64,000 nucleotides of DNA from Bradyrhizobium arachidis (GCF_024758505.1 NZ_CP077970.1:6448001-6512000), one strand, 5' to 3'. Shown: positions 18,024-28,246, numbered from the stretch's first letter. Numbers and translations are program-made. The notes: generated from the sequence alone by a model not told the origin.

Positions 18024-18407
18024 CTAGCCGTCTCTCGACAGCTCCCGCTTGTAGGACGCGTAGTTTGGCTGATCGACTGCGAGCTTGTCCATCGTGGTCG
18101 CCCATAGATGCTCGGCAAGACCTGGCGTCGCGAGATCGGCCTCGCCATTCGCGATGCGTTCGGCGAGAACACGGTTCAGCTCCACGACGGAGCCCTCAGT
18201 GCCCAGCAGCGTGCGCAGCCGTTCCACCTCCCTCGCATCGCTCCCCTCCTCCCGCGTCAACTGCCGCGTGACAAGATCGAGGATGTTGACGGCGACGCGC
18301 AGCTTGAAGGCCTGGTGACCGCTGATCAGCGGCGTGATGTCGTTGCGGAGGAAATCGGCGACCGCCTTGGTCAATTCGATCGGCGTCGGTTCGTCCTGCA
18401 TCTTCAC
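18024..18407 (-). CDS. DUF6285-type small protein, LvaB-like
   Basis: A 127-residue mostly helical protein. It shows IELTKAVADFLRNDI near the N-terminus, LRVAVNILDLVTRQL in the middle and LWATTMDKLAVDQPNYASY near the end. I recognise it as the small partner protein usually found beside APH-fold phosphotransferases (DUF6285). In Pseudomonas putida levulinate catabolism, LvaB is a small protein that works with the kinase LvaA. Whether this one is homologous to LvaB needs a search. Its start overlaps the kinase stop by 4 bp, so the two are co-translated. Confidence 0.72.
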   Translation of the reverse strand: MKMQDEPTPIELTKAVADFLRNDITPLISGHQAFKLRVAVNILDLVTRQLTREEGSDAREVERLRTLLGTEGSVVELNRVLAERIANGEADLATPGLAEHLWATTMDKLAVDQPNYASYKRELSRDG

Positions 18408-19390
18408 CTCCCGCGCGGCGCGAGCAGCCGCAACAGATCGATCTCGGTTTCCGAGGCGCGGCGGCCGATCATGGCGTGCTCCATCGAATGGTCCGGCCAG
18501 GTGCGGAAACGCTGCATCATGCGGCTACACATGATGCCCCAGCGCAGCGTGCCCATCACTTCCCAGAACATCACGCGGTCGGGGTCGACCTCGCGGCCGC
18601 TCTCCTCGTAGCCGGCGAACATGTCCTCGCGCGACCCAAAGCCGCCGACCGGCTTGTCGATCTCACCAAAGCGCCAGGAATTGACGCAGATCCAGCCAAG
18701 ATCCTCCATGGGATCGCCGAGATGGGCCAGCTCCCAGTCAAGCACGGCGCGCACCCCCTCGGCGCCGATGATCAGATTGCCGTTGCGGAAATCGCCGTGC
18801 ACCAGCGTCACCTCCGCCGATAGACCAGGGTCGTGGTCGCTCAGCCAGCGCAGCGCCAGCTCGACCACCGGACGCGGCCGGCCGAGGCCGCGATATTCGC
18901 GCGCGAGATCGGCGATCTCGCCGGTTGACGTCACCGTGCGAAGGCTTGGCAGCTTCGCTGCGGGCAAACCGTGGAGGCCTGAGGCGATGCGGCCGATCTG
19001 ACGCGCCAGGATCGGGCGTGTCGCGGCGAACTCCTCATCGCGCAGAATCTTGCGCGCAATGGTCTCGCCTTCGACACGCGCCATGATGAAGCCCGCGCCA
19101 AGGTTCTCGTCCGGCGTCAGCACATGCAGCACGCGCGGCGATGGCACGCCGGCATCATGCGCGAACTGCATCAAGGTTGCCTCGGCCTCGAGGCCAGGCC
19201 CGCGCATCGACGACGCCCCGGAGCCCGGCGGCGCGCGGCGCAAGATCGCACCGATATTGCCGTCCGGGTGCACGATGTCGAAGCGCCAGGTTTCCTGGCT
19301 GGCGCCGCCGGACAGCTTTGCGGCGCGGGTCGCGCCGGTTGCACCCGGGCACCAGCGCGCGACGCTGCGGGAAAGCTCCGTCTCGATCAT
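18404..19390 (-). CDS. APH-fold phosphotransferase, LvaA/ACAD10-11 kinase-like
   Basis: A 328-residue aminoglycoside-phosphotransferase-fold kinase. The catalytic loop LVHGDFRNGNLIIG contains HxDxxxxN and is followed by the metal site VLDWELAHLGDP. An N-terminal LSGGASQETWRFD resembles the nucleotide loop. In this context it is very unlikely to be a drug-resistance enzyme. Kinases of this type phosphorylate the 4-hydroxyl of acyl-CoAs in LvaA and in the N-terminal part of mammalian ACAD10/11. It overlaps genes on both sides by 4 bp, and an ACAD10/11-like dehydrogenase lies at 21870. Confidence 0.88.
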   Translation of the reverse strand: MIETELSRSVARWCPGATGATRAAKLSGGASQETWRFDIVHPDGNIGAILRRAPPGSGASSMRGPGLEAEATLMQFAHDAGVPSPRVLHVLTPDENLGAGFIMARVEGETIARKILRDEEFAATRPILARQIGRIASGLHGLPAAKLPSLRTVTSTGEIADLAREYRGLGRPRPVVELALRWLSDHDPGLSAEVTLVHGDFRNGNLIIGAEGVRAVLDWELAHLGDPMEDLGWICVNSWRFGEIDKPVGGFGSREDMFAGYEESGREVDPDRVMFWEVMGTLRWGIMCSRMMQRFRTWPDHSMEHAMIGRRASETEIDLLRLLAPRGR

Positions 19391-20175
19391 TTGCCCCGAA
19401 ATTTTGCCGGACGCTTCTCGAGGAACGCGCCGACACCCTCACGGAAATCTTCCGTATCGCCGGCGCGCAACTGACACTGGAATTCGAGATTGAGCTGCTC
19501 CTCGAACGAATTCTCCGGACTGTCCCAATAGAGTTTTCGAATCAGCGACAGCGCCACCGTGGGGCCATTGGCGAGGTCTTGCGCGAGCTTCATCGCCTCT
19601 TCCATCAGCGCGCCGTCGTCATAGACGCGGTTGACGAGGCCCCATTCCAGCGCCTTCTCCGCCGGCAGCCGCTCGCCCATCAACGACAATTCAATCGAGC
19701 GCGCACGGCCGATGAGGCGCGGCAACAGCCAGGTCGAGCCACAATCCGGCACCAGGCCGATGCGACGAAAAGCCTGGAGGAAATAGGCCGAGCGCGCGCA
19801 CAGGATCATGTCACCGAGCAGGGCGAAGCTCATGCCGGCGCCGGCGGCCGGTCCATTGACCGCCGTGACGATCGGACAATGCAGGTTGCGGATGCGCCGC
19901 AGGAACGGGTGGAAACCGGTCTCGAGCGTCAGGCCGGCCTTGGTCTTCTTCGACTGGTTGTTGCGCCCCTGCAGATTGGCACCCGTGCAGAAAGCGCGCC
20001 CTGCCCCGGTCAGCACGATGCAGCGCACCTCGTCCTTCTTCTCCTCGATCGCATCGAGCGCGTCGGCCAGCCCACCCAGCATATCCACCGAGACCGCGTT
20101 CATGACCTCATGGTGGTCCAGCTTGAGGATTGCGACCGGCCCGTCGAATTCGAGCGTGACGTGTTTGAACTGCAT
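19387..20175 (-). CDS. Enoyl-CoA hydratase/isomerase, PaaG-like
   Basis: A 262-residue crotonase with RAFCTGANLQG and NGPAAGAGMSFALLGD. There is no Glu in the first hydratase position, and an Asp sits in GLVPDCGSTWLLPR, as in PaaG and delta-isomerases. An isomerase acting on an enoyl-CoA is the likeliest role. The ATG at 20175 (MQFKHVTLEF) was chosen; an upstream start at 20238 would lengthen it into the divergent promoter. It is the first gene of the three-gene operon with the kinase and DUF6285-type protein. Confidence 0.88.
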   Translation of the reverse strand: MQFKHVTLEFDGPVAILKLDHHEVMNAVSVDMLGGLADALDAIEEKKDEVRCIVLTGAGRAFCTGANLQGRNNQSKKTKAGLTLETGFHPFLRRIRNLHCPIVTAVNGPAAGAGMSFALLGDMILCARSAYFLQAFRRIGLVPDCGSTWLLPRLIGRARSIELSLMGERLPAEKALEWGLVNRVYDDGALMEEAMKLAQDLANGPTVALSLIRKLYWDSPENSFEEQLNLEFQCQLRAGDTEDFREGVGAFLEKRPAKFRGK

Positions 20176-20329
20176 TGTTTCCTCGTCAGTTGCGATCCGC
20201 GCTGTTCCGCGGATCGGAATTGCTTTGTCGGGGCGCATATTTGATTTTTGCCGCGGCCTTGTCCATGGTTGTCAGGACATATCGCATCGGCATATCAGAC
20301 CATCTTGCGCGCACCGGCTGGCGCGCGCG

Positions 20330-20362
20330 GTGCCAAGAAAGTGCCAAGAAGGTGCGAAGAAA
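20330..20362. promoter_or_regulatory. Three tandem 11-bp repeats in a divergent promoter
   Basis: Three head-to-tail units, gtgccaagaaa, gtgccaagaag and gtgcgaagaaa, occupy 20330-20340, 20341-20351 and 20352-20362. The spacing is one helical turn, so all copies face the same side of the DNA. They end 25 bp before the SDR start codon in the 212 bp region shared with the PaaG-like operon. This looks like a binding array for an activator or repressor, but no regulator gene is adjacent. Confidence 0.55.
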
Positions 20363-20387
20363 CGGAAAACGCTCCAGGGAAACTTTC

Positions 20388-21167
20388 ATGAATATCTTCG
20401 ATCTCAGCGGCCGCGTGGCCGTCATCACCGGCGGCAATGGCGGTATCGGGCTCGGCATCGCGCAGGCGCTCGCCGGCCAGGGCTGCAATGTCTCGATCTG
20501 GGGCCGCAATGCCGACAAGAACAAGGCCGCCGCTGCCAGCCTCGCGGGAGCGCCCGGCAAGGTGGAGAGCCGCGTCTGCGACGTCACCGATCCGAAGTCA
20601 GTCAACGATGCGATGAAGGCGACGCTCGACGCGTTCGGCCGGGTCGACGGCTGCTTTGCCAATGCCGGCATCGGCGGCGGCGGCCGGCGCTCCTTCGTCG
20701 AGCGCACCGAGGAGGAATGGCGCACGATGTTTTCGACCAATCTCGACGGCGTGTTCCACGCCTTCCAGGCTGCCGCAAAACACATGACCGACCGCGCCAA
20801 TGCCGGCGATCCCTTCGGCCGGCTGGTGGCGACCTCGAGCCTCGCCTCGATCTTCGGCACCGCCCGCAACGAGCACTATGCCGCGACCAAGGCCGCGCTC
20901 AACGCGCTGGTGCGCGCGCTCGGCGTCGAGCTCGCACGTCACGGCGTCACCGCGAATGCGATCCTGCCGGGCTGGATCAAGAGCGACATGACATCAGGTC
21001 TCATGGCCAACGAAAAATTCGTCGCCAACGTCATGCCGCGCATTCCGCAGCGGCGTTTTGGCGAGCCGAGCGATTTCGGCGGCATCGCCGTTTATCTCAT
21101 GAGCAAGGCATCGTCCTATCACACCGCCGACACCTTTGTGATCGACGGCGGCTACACCGCGTTCTAA
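20388..21167 (+). CDS. SDR oxidoreductase
   Basis: A 259-residue classical SDR with VITGGNGGIGLGIA at the N-terminus, NAGIGGGG, TSSLASIFG with catalytic Ser, EHYAATKAALNAL with Tyr and Lys, and a C-terminal DTFVIDGGYTAF. It probably oxidises a secondary alcohol, or reduces a ketone, on a CoA ester. The ATG at 20388 (MNIFDLSGRV) follows ccagggaaactttc; the longer frame to 20175 is promoter. In the Lva pathway the corresponding LvaD is also an SDR. It is first in a run with the VOC and ACAD genes. Confidence 0.9.
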   Translation: MNIFDLSGRVAVITGGNGGIGLGIAQALAGQGCNVSIWGRNADKNKAAAASLAGAPGKVESRVCDVTDPKSVNDAMKATLDAFGRVDGCFANAGIGGGGRRSFVERTEEEWRTMFSTNLDGVFHAFQAAAKHMTDRANAGDPFGRLVATSSLASIFGTARNEHYAATKAALNALVRALGVELARHGVTANAILPGWIKSDMTSGLMANEKFVANVMPRIPQRRFGEPSDFGGIAVYLMSKASSYHTADTFVIDGGYTAF

Positions 21168-21194
21168 CCACAAAAGACTGAGGAAGGAAGAACC

Positions 21195-21575
21195 ATGTTC
21201 TCGCACATTATGGTCGGCACCAATGATCTCGACAAGGCCAAGGCGTTCTATGACACGCTGCTCGGCACGCTCGAGGTGAGGCCCGCGCGGGTCGACGGCC
21301 ACCGCATTTTCTACATCACCAAGACCGGCGTGTTCTCCGTGTCCAAGCCGATCAACGGCGAGCCGGCAACCTGCGCGAACGGCGGCACCATCGGCTTTGC
21401 CGCCAACTCGCCTGAGCAGGTCGACAAGTGGCACGCCGCCGGCGTCGCTGCCGGCGGAACGCCGATCGAGAATCCGCCCGGCATCCGCGAGGGCGCGGGG
21501 AACAAGCTCTATCTCGCGTATTTGCGTGATCTCGACGGCAACAAGATCTGCGCGATGCACCGGATGCCGGCCTGA
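21195..21575 (+). CDS. VOC (glyoxalase/bleomycin-resistance fold) protein
   Basis: A 126-residue single-domain VOC protein. MFSHIMVGTNDLDKAKAFYD at the start and YLRDLDGNKICAMHRM at the end mark the two beta-alpha-beta-beta-beta modules. Family members include glyoxalase I, epimerases and extradiol dioxygenases. No reaction can be assigned because the usual metal glutamates are not obvious. It is 27 bp behind the SDR and has a strong ribosome site (aggaaggaag), so it is co-transcribed with the SDR. Confidence 0.85.
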   Translation: MFSHIMVGTNDLDKAKAFYDTLLGTLEVRPARVDGHRIFYITKTGVFSVSKPINGEPATCANGGTIGFAANSPEQVDKWHAAGVAAGGTPIENPPGIREGAGNKLYLAYLRDLDGNKICAMHRMPA

Positions 21576-21594
21576 GCTAACCGGGGCCACCGGT

Positions 21595-21695
21595 GTCATG
21601 CCCCGGCTTGACCGGGGCATCTAGTACGCCGCGCCTTCTCCGTATTCGTCGCTGTCTCTGGAATACTGGATCGCCCGATCAAGTCGGGCGATGAC
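21595..21695. repeat. Palindromic intergenic repeat, family D (copy 2)
   Basis: Two small hairpins (ccccggcttgaccgggg and tcgcccgatcaagtcgggcga) sit at the ends of a 101 bp unit bounded by gtcat and atgac. Its inner sequence (agtacgccgcgccttctccg) is shared with the copy at 35738. It lies between the VOC and ACAD genes. Confidence 0.85.
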
Positions 21696-21869
21696 AGCGG
21701 AGAGTGTGATACGCGCCTACCGAAACCAGGCAGCGTTCAAACAACATTTCAAACACAGCCGCGAAATTCCGCGATGTGGCATCAGTCCCGCGAAAATGTG
21801 CGCTCGCACTTTCGCCTTCGCGCGTCTATTGTCTGCCGCAACGCGCTGATGCGAATGGGAGGAAGAAGA

Positions 21870-23144
<1,275 letters not shown>

Positions 23145-23155
23145 GGCGCCGGCAT

Positions 23156-23260
23156 CGTAGGGTGGGTTAGCCCCGCGGATTGCGCGATGCGCAATCCGCT
23201 AGGCGTAACCCACCTCTTCTCTATTGGCGTCACGGTGGATTACGCCTTTCGGCTGACCCC
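23156..23260. repeat. Palindromic intergenic repeat, family B (degenerate copy)
   Basis: The left arm cgtagggtgggttag is intact, but the expected mirror at the right is only partly kept (gtggattacgcc...ggctgacccc). Inside is a clean small hairpin, gcggattgcgc and gcgcaatccgc. It is probably an eroded family B element. Confidence 0.7.
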
Positions 23261-23310
23261 ATGGACTGCGCCGCGAGCGAACTCACGAACCGACGACACG
23301 GAGCGAGACG

Positions 23311-24036
23311 ATGCCGGAAACGTTCCGCGACAATGAACAGCGCAATCGGTTCGAGCTGGACGTCGACGGGCCGATCGCCTTCGTTACCTACCGGAAGATG
23401 CCTGATGTCATCACGCTCGTGCACACCGAGGTGCCGCCGGAACTCGGCGGGCGCGGCATCGGCTCAAAACTCGGCCAGGCGACGCTGGATGCGGTGCGCG
23501 CGCAGGGACTCAAGCTCGCAGTCGAATGCGACTTCATCCGCAACTACATGAAGAAGAACACGGCGTGGAATGACCTGCTGGTCGAGGGCGAGGTCGCGCA
23601 TGCCGAGCCCGCGGCGAGCTACAGGGCCGGCTGCTTCTGCGGTGCAGTCGAGGTCGAGGTGTCAGGCAAGCCTGTCTTCGCCGGCTACTGCCATTGCGCC
23701 GATTGTCAGGCCTGGTCAGCCGCGCCCATCAATGCATTCAGCCTGTGGAAGGCGGACAGCGTCCGCGTCACCAAGGGCGAGAGCGAGATCGGGACATTCA
23801 GCAAGACCGAGCATTCCGACCGAAAATTCTGCAAGCGCTGCGGCGGCCACATCATGACCGCGCATCCGCGGATGCGGCTGATCGACGTCTATGCGAATCT
23901 GCTCAAGGGCTACACCCACGAGCCGACGCTGCACGCGAACTACGCAAGCAAGATGGTGTCGGTGCGCGACGGCCTGCCGAAGTATCGCGACCTGCCCGCG
24001 GATCTCGGCGGCTCCGGGGAGATGTTGCAGGATTGA
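23311..24036 (+). CDS. Fused GNAT-like acetyltransferase and GFA/CENP-V zinc domain protein
   Basis: A 241-residue two-domain protein. Residues 1 to about 95 are a short GNAT-like domain of the COG2388/YjdJ type (VHTEVPPELGGRGIGSKLGQ, then ECDFIRNYMKKN). Residues of about 105-225 are a GFA/CENP-V domain with paired cysteines GCFCGAVEVEV, CHCADCQ and FCKRCGGH, which bind zinc. The GFA family was first tied to glutathione-formaldehyde chemistry, but most members have no proven reaction. Each half is normally a separate protein, so the fusion is the notable point. It lies in the same direction as the ACAD gene but behind a repeat. Confidence 0.85.
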   Translation: MPETFRDNEQRNRFELDVDGPIAFVTYRKMPDVITLVHTEVPPELGGRGIGSKLGQATLDAVRAQGLKLAVECDFIRNYMKKNTAWNDLLVEGEVAHAEPAASYRAGCFCGAVEVEVSGKPVFAGYCHCADCQAWSAAPINAFSLWKADSVRVTKGESEIGTFSKTEHSDRKFCKRCGGHIMTAHPRMRLIDVYANLLKGYTHEPTLHANYASKMVSVRDGLPKYRDLPADLGGSGEMLQD

Positions 24037-24042
24037 AGGATT

Positions 24043-24157
24043 CGTAGGGTGGGTTGGCCGAAGGCGTAACCCACCACTTCTGTCACCGCGGAAAGTAAAG
24101 AGGTGGGTTACGCCGCGGATCGCGCTTCGCGCATCCGCTAAGCTAACCCACCCTACG
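24043..24157. repeat. Palindromic intergenic repeat, family B (copy 3)
   Basis: The outer arms cgtagggtgggttggc and gctaacccaccctacg, with aggcgtaacccacc and ggtgggttacgcc inside and a small hairpin gcggatcgcgcttcgcgcat. It fills the convergent gap between the fusion gene and yghU. Confidence 0.88.
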
Positions 24158-24161
24158 ACTT

Positions 24162-25043
24162 CTACGACGCGGCTGGCTGAGGCTCGCCGATCTTGTCCTG
24201 CGTCTTCGTCTCGAAATCGGATGCGTCGTGGCGCTCGTGCAATTGGCTGGCGGGATCGCCGGAGATGCGGTTGACCATGCGGCCGCGCTTCACGCCGGGA
24301 CGCTTTGCGATCTGGTCAGTCCAGCGCTGCACGTTCTTGTAGTCCTGCACCGACAGGAATTCGCCGGCGCCATAGACCAGCCCCTTGGCAAGCGCGCCGT
24401 ACCACGGCCAGGTCGCCATGTCGGCGATCGTATAGTCCTTGCCGGCGAGATATTCGTTGTCGGCCAGGCGGCGGTCGAGCACGTCGAGCTGGCGCTTCAC
24501 CTCCATGGCGTAGCGATTGATGGCGTATTCGATCTTGGACGGCGCATAGGCGTAGAAATGGCCAAAGCCGCCGCCGAGGAAGGGCGCGCTGCCCATCTGC
24601 CAGAACAGCCAGGACAGGCACTCCGCCCGCGCCTGGCCGCCGGTCGGTAGGAACGCGCCGAACTTCTCCGCGAGATGCATCAGGATCGCGCCCGATTCGA
24701 AGACGCGGATCGGGGTCGGCCCACTGCGGTCCATCAATGCGGGGATTTTTGAGTTCGGGTTGACGCCGACAAAGCCGCTGCCGAACTGGTTGCCGTCGAT
24801 CTTGATCAGCCAGGCGTCGTATTCGGCCCCGGTATGGCCGGCCGCCAGCAGCTCCTCTAACATCACGGTGACCTTGACGCCGTTCGGCGTCGCCAGCGAG
24901 TAGAGCTGGAACGGATGCTTGCCGACCGGCAGCTCCTTGTCATGGGTGGGGCCGGCGATCGGACGGTTGATGCTGGCAAAGCGCCCGCCGCTCTCCTTGT
25001 CCCAGGTCCAGACTTTTGGCGGCTCGTAGGGGGCGTCGGTCAT
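24162..25043 (-). CDS. yghU: Glutathione-dependent disulfide-bond oxidoreductase (YghU-type GST)
   Basis: A 293-residue glutathione-transferase-fold protein of the YghU/Ure2-like type. An N-terminal extension (PPKVWTWDKESGGRFASINR) precedes the thioredoxin-fold domain, QLYSLATPNGVKVTVMLEEL. NPNSKIPAL and FESGAILMHLAEKFGAF form the glutathione site, and LAGKDYTIADMATWPWYG marks the helical domain. YghU enzymes reduce small disulfides with two bound glutathiones and lack a catalytic Cys. It is cytosolic and stands alone. Confidence 0.92.
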   Translation of the reverse strand: MTDAPYEPPKVWTWDKESGGRFASINRPIAGPTHDKELPVGKHPFQLYSLATPNGVKVTVMLEELLAAGHTGAEYDAWLIKIDGNQFGSGFVGVNPNSKIPALMDRSGPTPIRVFESGAILMHLAEKFGAFLPTGGQARAECLSWLFWQMGSAPFLGGGFGHFYAYAPSKIEYAINRYAMEVKRQLDVLDRRLADNEYLAGKDYTIADMATWPWYGALAKGLVYGAGEFLSVQDYKNVQRWTDQIAKRPGVKRGRMVNRISGDPASQLHERHDASDFETKTQDKIGEPQPAAS

Positions 25044-25168
25044 GCGGTTGGCTCCAGCGCGAAATGGCGTGGGGTGTTAGCTAACGACAATTGGGCGGTT
25101 GGCAAGGGAGCGGGAATGCATGGTGCGCCGGGCGCCCTCTCCGTTTCGTCATGGCGGGAGCGAGCCAG

Positions 25169-26827
25169 TCAGGACACCGCCGCCCGCCTCGCCTGCTCCC
25201 CTGCGCTCATCACGAATCCCTCATAGCCCTTCGCGGCGACGTCGTTGCATATCTGCCGATAGGCGCCGACGCCGCCGATATAGGGCATGAAGATGCGCGG
25301 CTTGCCGGGGATGTTGGCGCCCATGTACCAGGAATTGGCCTGCGGATAGAGCGTGCCGTGGGCGACTTCGTTGACATGGGCGACCCATTTCTCCTCGGCT
25401 CCGCCCTCCGCTTCCATGGTCGCCAGACCCCGCTCGCGCAAGTAGACGAGGCAGTCGGCGATCCAGTCGACATGCTGCTCGATCGAGACGATCATGTTCG
25501 ACAGCACCGAGGGACTGCCGGGACCCGTAATGATGAACAGGTTCGGAAAGCCCGCGCTCATCAGGCCGAGATAGGTTTTGGGTCCCTCCGCCCATTTCTG
25601 GTTCAGCGTGCGGCCAGCCCGGCCCCGAATGTCGATCCTGGCGACAGAACCGGTCATCGCGTCGAAGCCGGTGGCGAGCACCAGGGCATCGATCTCGTGA
25701 TCGTGGCCTGCGACGCGCACGGCATTTTCCGTGATCTCCTCGATCGGGTTCGCCTTGATGTCGACCAGCGACACGTTGGGACGATTAAACGTGTCGAAAT
25801 AGTCGGTGTCGATACAGATGCGTTTTGTTCCAATCGGATACGTCGTCGGCTGAAGTAGCTTTGCGGTCGCGGGATCCTTGACGGTTTCGGCGATTTTTTC
25901 GCGGACGAAGCTGGCAGCGGTATCGTTGGCGGCCTTGTCGAGTCCAAGGTTGTTGTAGACCGACATGAAGGTCAGTCCGCCTCGCGCCCATCGCGCCTCG
26001 TATTTTGCGCGGCGCTCGTTGTCGCCGTCATCGAGCGCACCGCGGTCGGGCAGATCGGTGTAGATGCCGTTGCGCGCCTCCCAGCGGGCGAAGCGGCGGA
26101 TCTCGGGATAATTGTCGCGAAATCTTTGCCGCTCCTCGGGAGTCAAAGCAGCATTCCGTGCGGGAATGGAATAGTTCGGCGTGCGCTGGAATACCGTGAG
26201 ATGCTTGGCCTGCTCGGCGATGACTGGCACCGACTGGATGCCGGATGAGCCGGTACCAATGATGCCGACGCGCAGGCCCGCAAAGTCGACGGGATCATGC
26301 GGCCAGTTGCCGGTGTGATAGACGGGACCATTGAACCGATCGAGCCCCTTGATGTCGGGCTTGCGCGCGTTGGACAGGCAGCCCGTGGCGAGCACGACAA
26401 AGCTTGCGCTGACCGTCTTGCCGTCTGAGGTCGTGACCGACCATGTGTTCAGGCGCTCGTCGAACTCGGCCCGATCGACGCGGGTGTCGAACTGGATATC
26501 GCGCCGCAGATCAAAACGATCGGCGACATGGTTGGCGTATCTCAAAATCTCCGGCTGCGGCGCGTAGCGCTCGCTCCAGTCCCACTCCTGCTGGAGCTCG
26601 TCGGAGAACGAGTAGGAGTACTGCATGCTCTCGACGTCGCAGCGCGCGCCGGGATAGCGGTTCCAGTACCAGGTGCCGCCGACGCCGCCGCCCTGCTCAT
26701 AGACCCGCGCCGACAATCCAAGCCCGCGCAGGCGATGCAGCATGTACATGCCGGCAAAACCTGCACCGACGATGACGACGTCATAGGCTTCGCTCGTTCG
26801 GCTCGCCGGACTCGACTGCGCTGACAT
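25169..26827 (-). CDS. Flavin monooxygenase, Baeyer-Villiger type
   Basis: A 552-residue class B flavoprotein monooxygenase. The FAD motif is VIVGAGFAGMYMLHRL and the NADPH motif is VGIIGTGSSGIQSVPVI. Between them is FNGPVYHTGNWPHD, which fits the FxGxxxHxxxWP fingerprint of Baeyer-Villiger enzymes, so a ketone-to-ester or lactone conversion is likely. The ATG at 26827 (MSAQSSPASR) was chosen over the open frame to 26887, which enters the divergent promoter. It faces the nitronate monooxygenase gene. Confidence 0.92.
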   Translation of the reverse strand: MSAQSSPASRTSEAYDVVIVGAGFAGMYMLHRLRGLGLSARVYEQGGGVGGTWYWNRYPGARCDVESMQYSYSFSDELQQEWDWSERYAPQPEILRYANHVADRFDLRRDIQFDTRVDRAEFDERLNTWSVTTSDGKTVSASFVVLATGCLSNARKPDIKGLDRFNGPVYHTGNWPHDPVDFAGLRVGIIGTGSSGIQSVPVIAEQAKHLTVFQRTPNYSIPARNAALTPEERQRFRDNYPEIRRFARWEARNGIYTDLPDRGALDDGDNERRAKYEARWARGGLTFMSVYNNLGLDKAANDTAASFVREKIAETVKDPATAKLLQPTTYPIGTKRICIDTDYFDTFNRPNVSLVDIKANPIEEITENAVRVAGHDHEIDALVLATGFDAMTGSVARIDIRGRAGRTLNQKWAEGPKTYLGLMSAGFPNLFIITGPGSPSVLSNMIVSIEQHVDWIADCLVYLRERGLATMEAEGGAEEKWVAHVNEVAHGTLYPQANSWYMGANIPGKPRIFMPYIGGVGAYRQICNDVAAKGYEGFVMSAGEQARRAAVS

Positions 26828-27090
26828 GAATTGGCGCTCCCTCGTTCCTTGTCTTGTTGGCAGCCAGCATTCTATCGGGCTCGCCAAAGTGCAAGAGGCA
26901 AAGAGGCGTGCGCACCTCTGCTAATTTTGCACGGCGGAATGCATTCTCCGCGGCGCGACGTCTGCACGCAAGTTACGCGTAGAAATCCGGCTTGGCATGG
27001 CCGCACGCGATGAGCTAGCGTCGAAAGTGCATTCGCCAATCCAAGCAAGAAGAGCAGCCGCAAGAAAGCTGTCGCCGCCGGGAGAGAGAC

Positions 27091-28224
27091 ATGAAATCGC
27101 CGATCTGCGAGATGCTGGGAATAGAGTTCCCGCTGTTCGCCTTCAGCCATTGCCGCGATGTCGTTGCCGCCGTGAGTCGCGCCGGCGGCTTTGGCGTGCT
27201 GGGCGCGACCGTGCACAGGCCTGATACGCTCGAGCGCGAGCTGAAATGGATCGACGATCATGTCGACGGCAAGCCCTATGGCGTCGACGTGCTGATCCCT
27301 GAAAACATCTCGACTGCCGGCGAGAAGGACGTCACCTGGAAGAGCCTGGAAGCGCGTGTGCCGCAGGCGCACCGCGACTACACCCGCAGCCTCCTGAAGA
27401 AGTACGATATCGATCTGACCACAACCAGCGTCGCCGACAACCAGCCGCAGCCGTTCGACGCCAAGACCGCGCTGGAGCTGCTCGAAGTCTCCTTCAACCA
27501 TCCAATCCGGCTGATCGCGAATGCGCTCGGTGTGCCGCCGCGACAGATGATGGAGATGGGCAAGAAGCACGGCGTTCCGGTCGCCGCCCTCGTCGGCGCC
27601 AAGGAGCACGCGGTGCGCACGGTGGCTGCGGGTGTCGATATCCTTGTTGCCCAGGGCACCGAGGCCGGCGGCCATTGCGGCGAGGTCTCGACCATGGTGC
27701 TGGTGCCGGAGGTGATCAAGGCGGTGAAGCCGATGCGCGACGTGCCGGTGCTCGCGGCCGGCGGCATCATGACCGGACGGCAGATGGCGGCCTGCATGGC
27801 GATGGGCGCGGCAGGCGTCTGGACCGGTTCGGTGTGGCTTGCAACCGTCGAATCCGAGACCACCGAGATATTCCGGGAGAAGATGATCGCGGCTTCCTCC
27901 CGCGACGCCGTGCGCTCGAAGGGCCGCACCGGCAAGCCGGCACGGCAGCTCCGCTCGGTCTGGACCGATGCCTGGGACCGAGCGCCCGAAAGCCCCGGCG
28001 CGTTGCCGATGCCTCTGCAAAGCATCGTCAGCCGCGATGCCTTCAATTCGATCGACCGCGCGGCCGCCGCTGGCAATGCCAAGGCGCGCGACCTCGTCAG
28101 CTATTTCGTCGGCCAGGGCGTCGGGCTGATCGACAGCGTGAAGTCCGCCGGCGCCGTGGTGCAGGAGTTCAAAGAGGATTTTGCCGAGGCTGTTGAGCAC
28201 ATGAATGCGCTGGTTGGGGAGTAG
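27091..28224 (+). CDS. Nitronate monooxygenase family protein
   Basis: A 377-residue FMN TIM-barrel protein of the nitronate monooxygenase/2-nitropropane dioxygenase family. It shows FPLFAFSHCRDVVAAVSRAG at the start, the catalytic-His segment GTEAGGHCGEVST and the phosphate loop VLAAGGIMTGRQMAA. Many relatives act in enoyl-CoA or alkene chemistry instead of on nitroalkanes, and the CoA genes nearby leave that open. The ATG is preceded by cgggagagagac. The 263 bp gap to the divergent monooxygenase shows no further gene. Confidence 0.88.
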   Translation: MKSPICEMLGIEFPLFAFSHCRDVVAAVSRAGGFGVLGATVHRPDTLERELKWIDDHVDGKPYGVDVLIPENISTAGEKDVTWKSLEARVPQAHRDYTRSLLKKYDIDLTTTSVADNQPQPFDAKTALELLEVSFNHPIRLIANALGVPPRQMMEMGKKHGVPVAALVGAKEHAVRTVAAGVDILVAQGTEAGGHCGEVSTMVLVPEVIKAVKPMRDVPVLAAGGIMTGRQMAACMAMGAAGVWTGSVWLATVESETTEIFREKMIAASSRDAVRSKGRTGKPARQLRSVWTDAWDRAPESPGALPMPLQSIVSRDAFNSIDRAAAAGNAKARDLVSYFVGQGVGLIDSVKSAGAVVQEFKEDFAEAVEHMNALVGE

Positions 28225-28246
28225 TGCCTGTGGCCCATCCTTCGAG

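Noticed and set aside
18404..19390. Aminoglycoside resistance gene
   Set aside because: The APH fold is present, but the neighbours are CoA enzymes and a DUF6285-type protein, so a metabolic kinase is far more likely.
26828..27090. Small gene between the two monooxygenase genes
   Set aside because: No frame with a plausible start, ribosome site and protein-like composition was found; it reads as a divergent promoter region.
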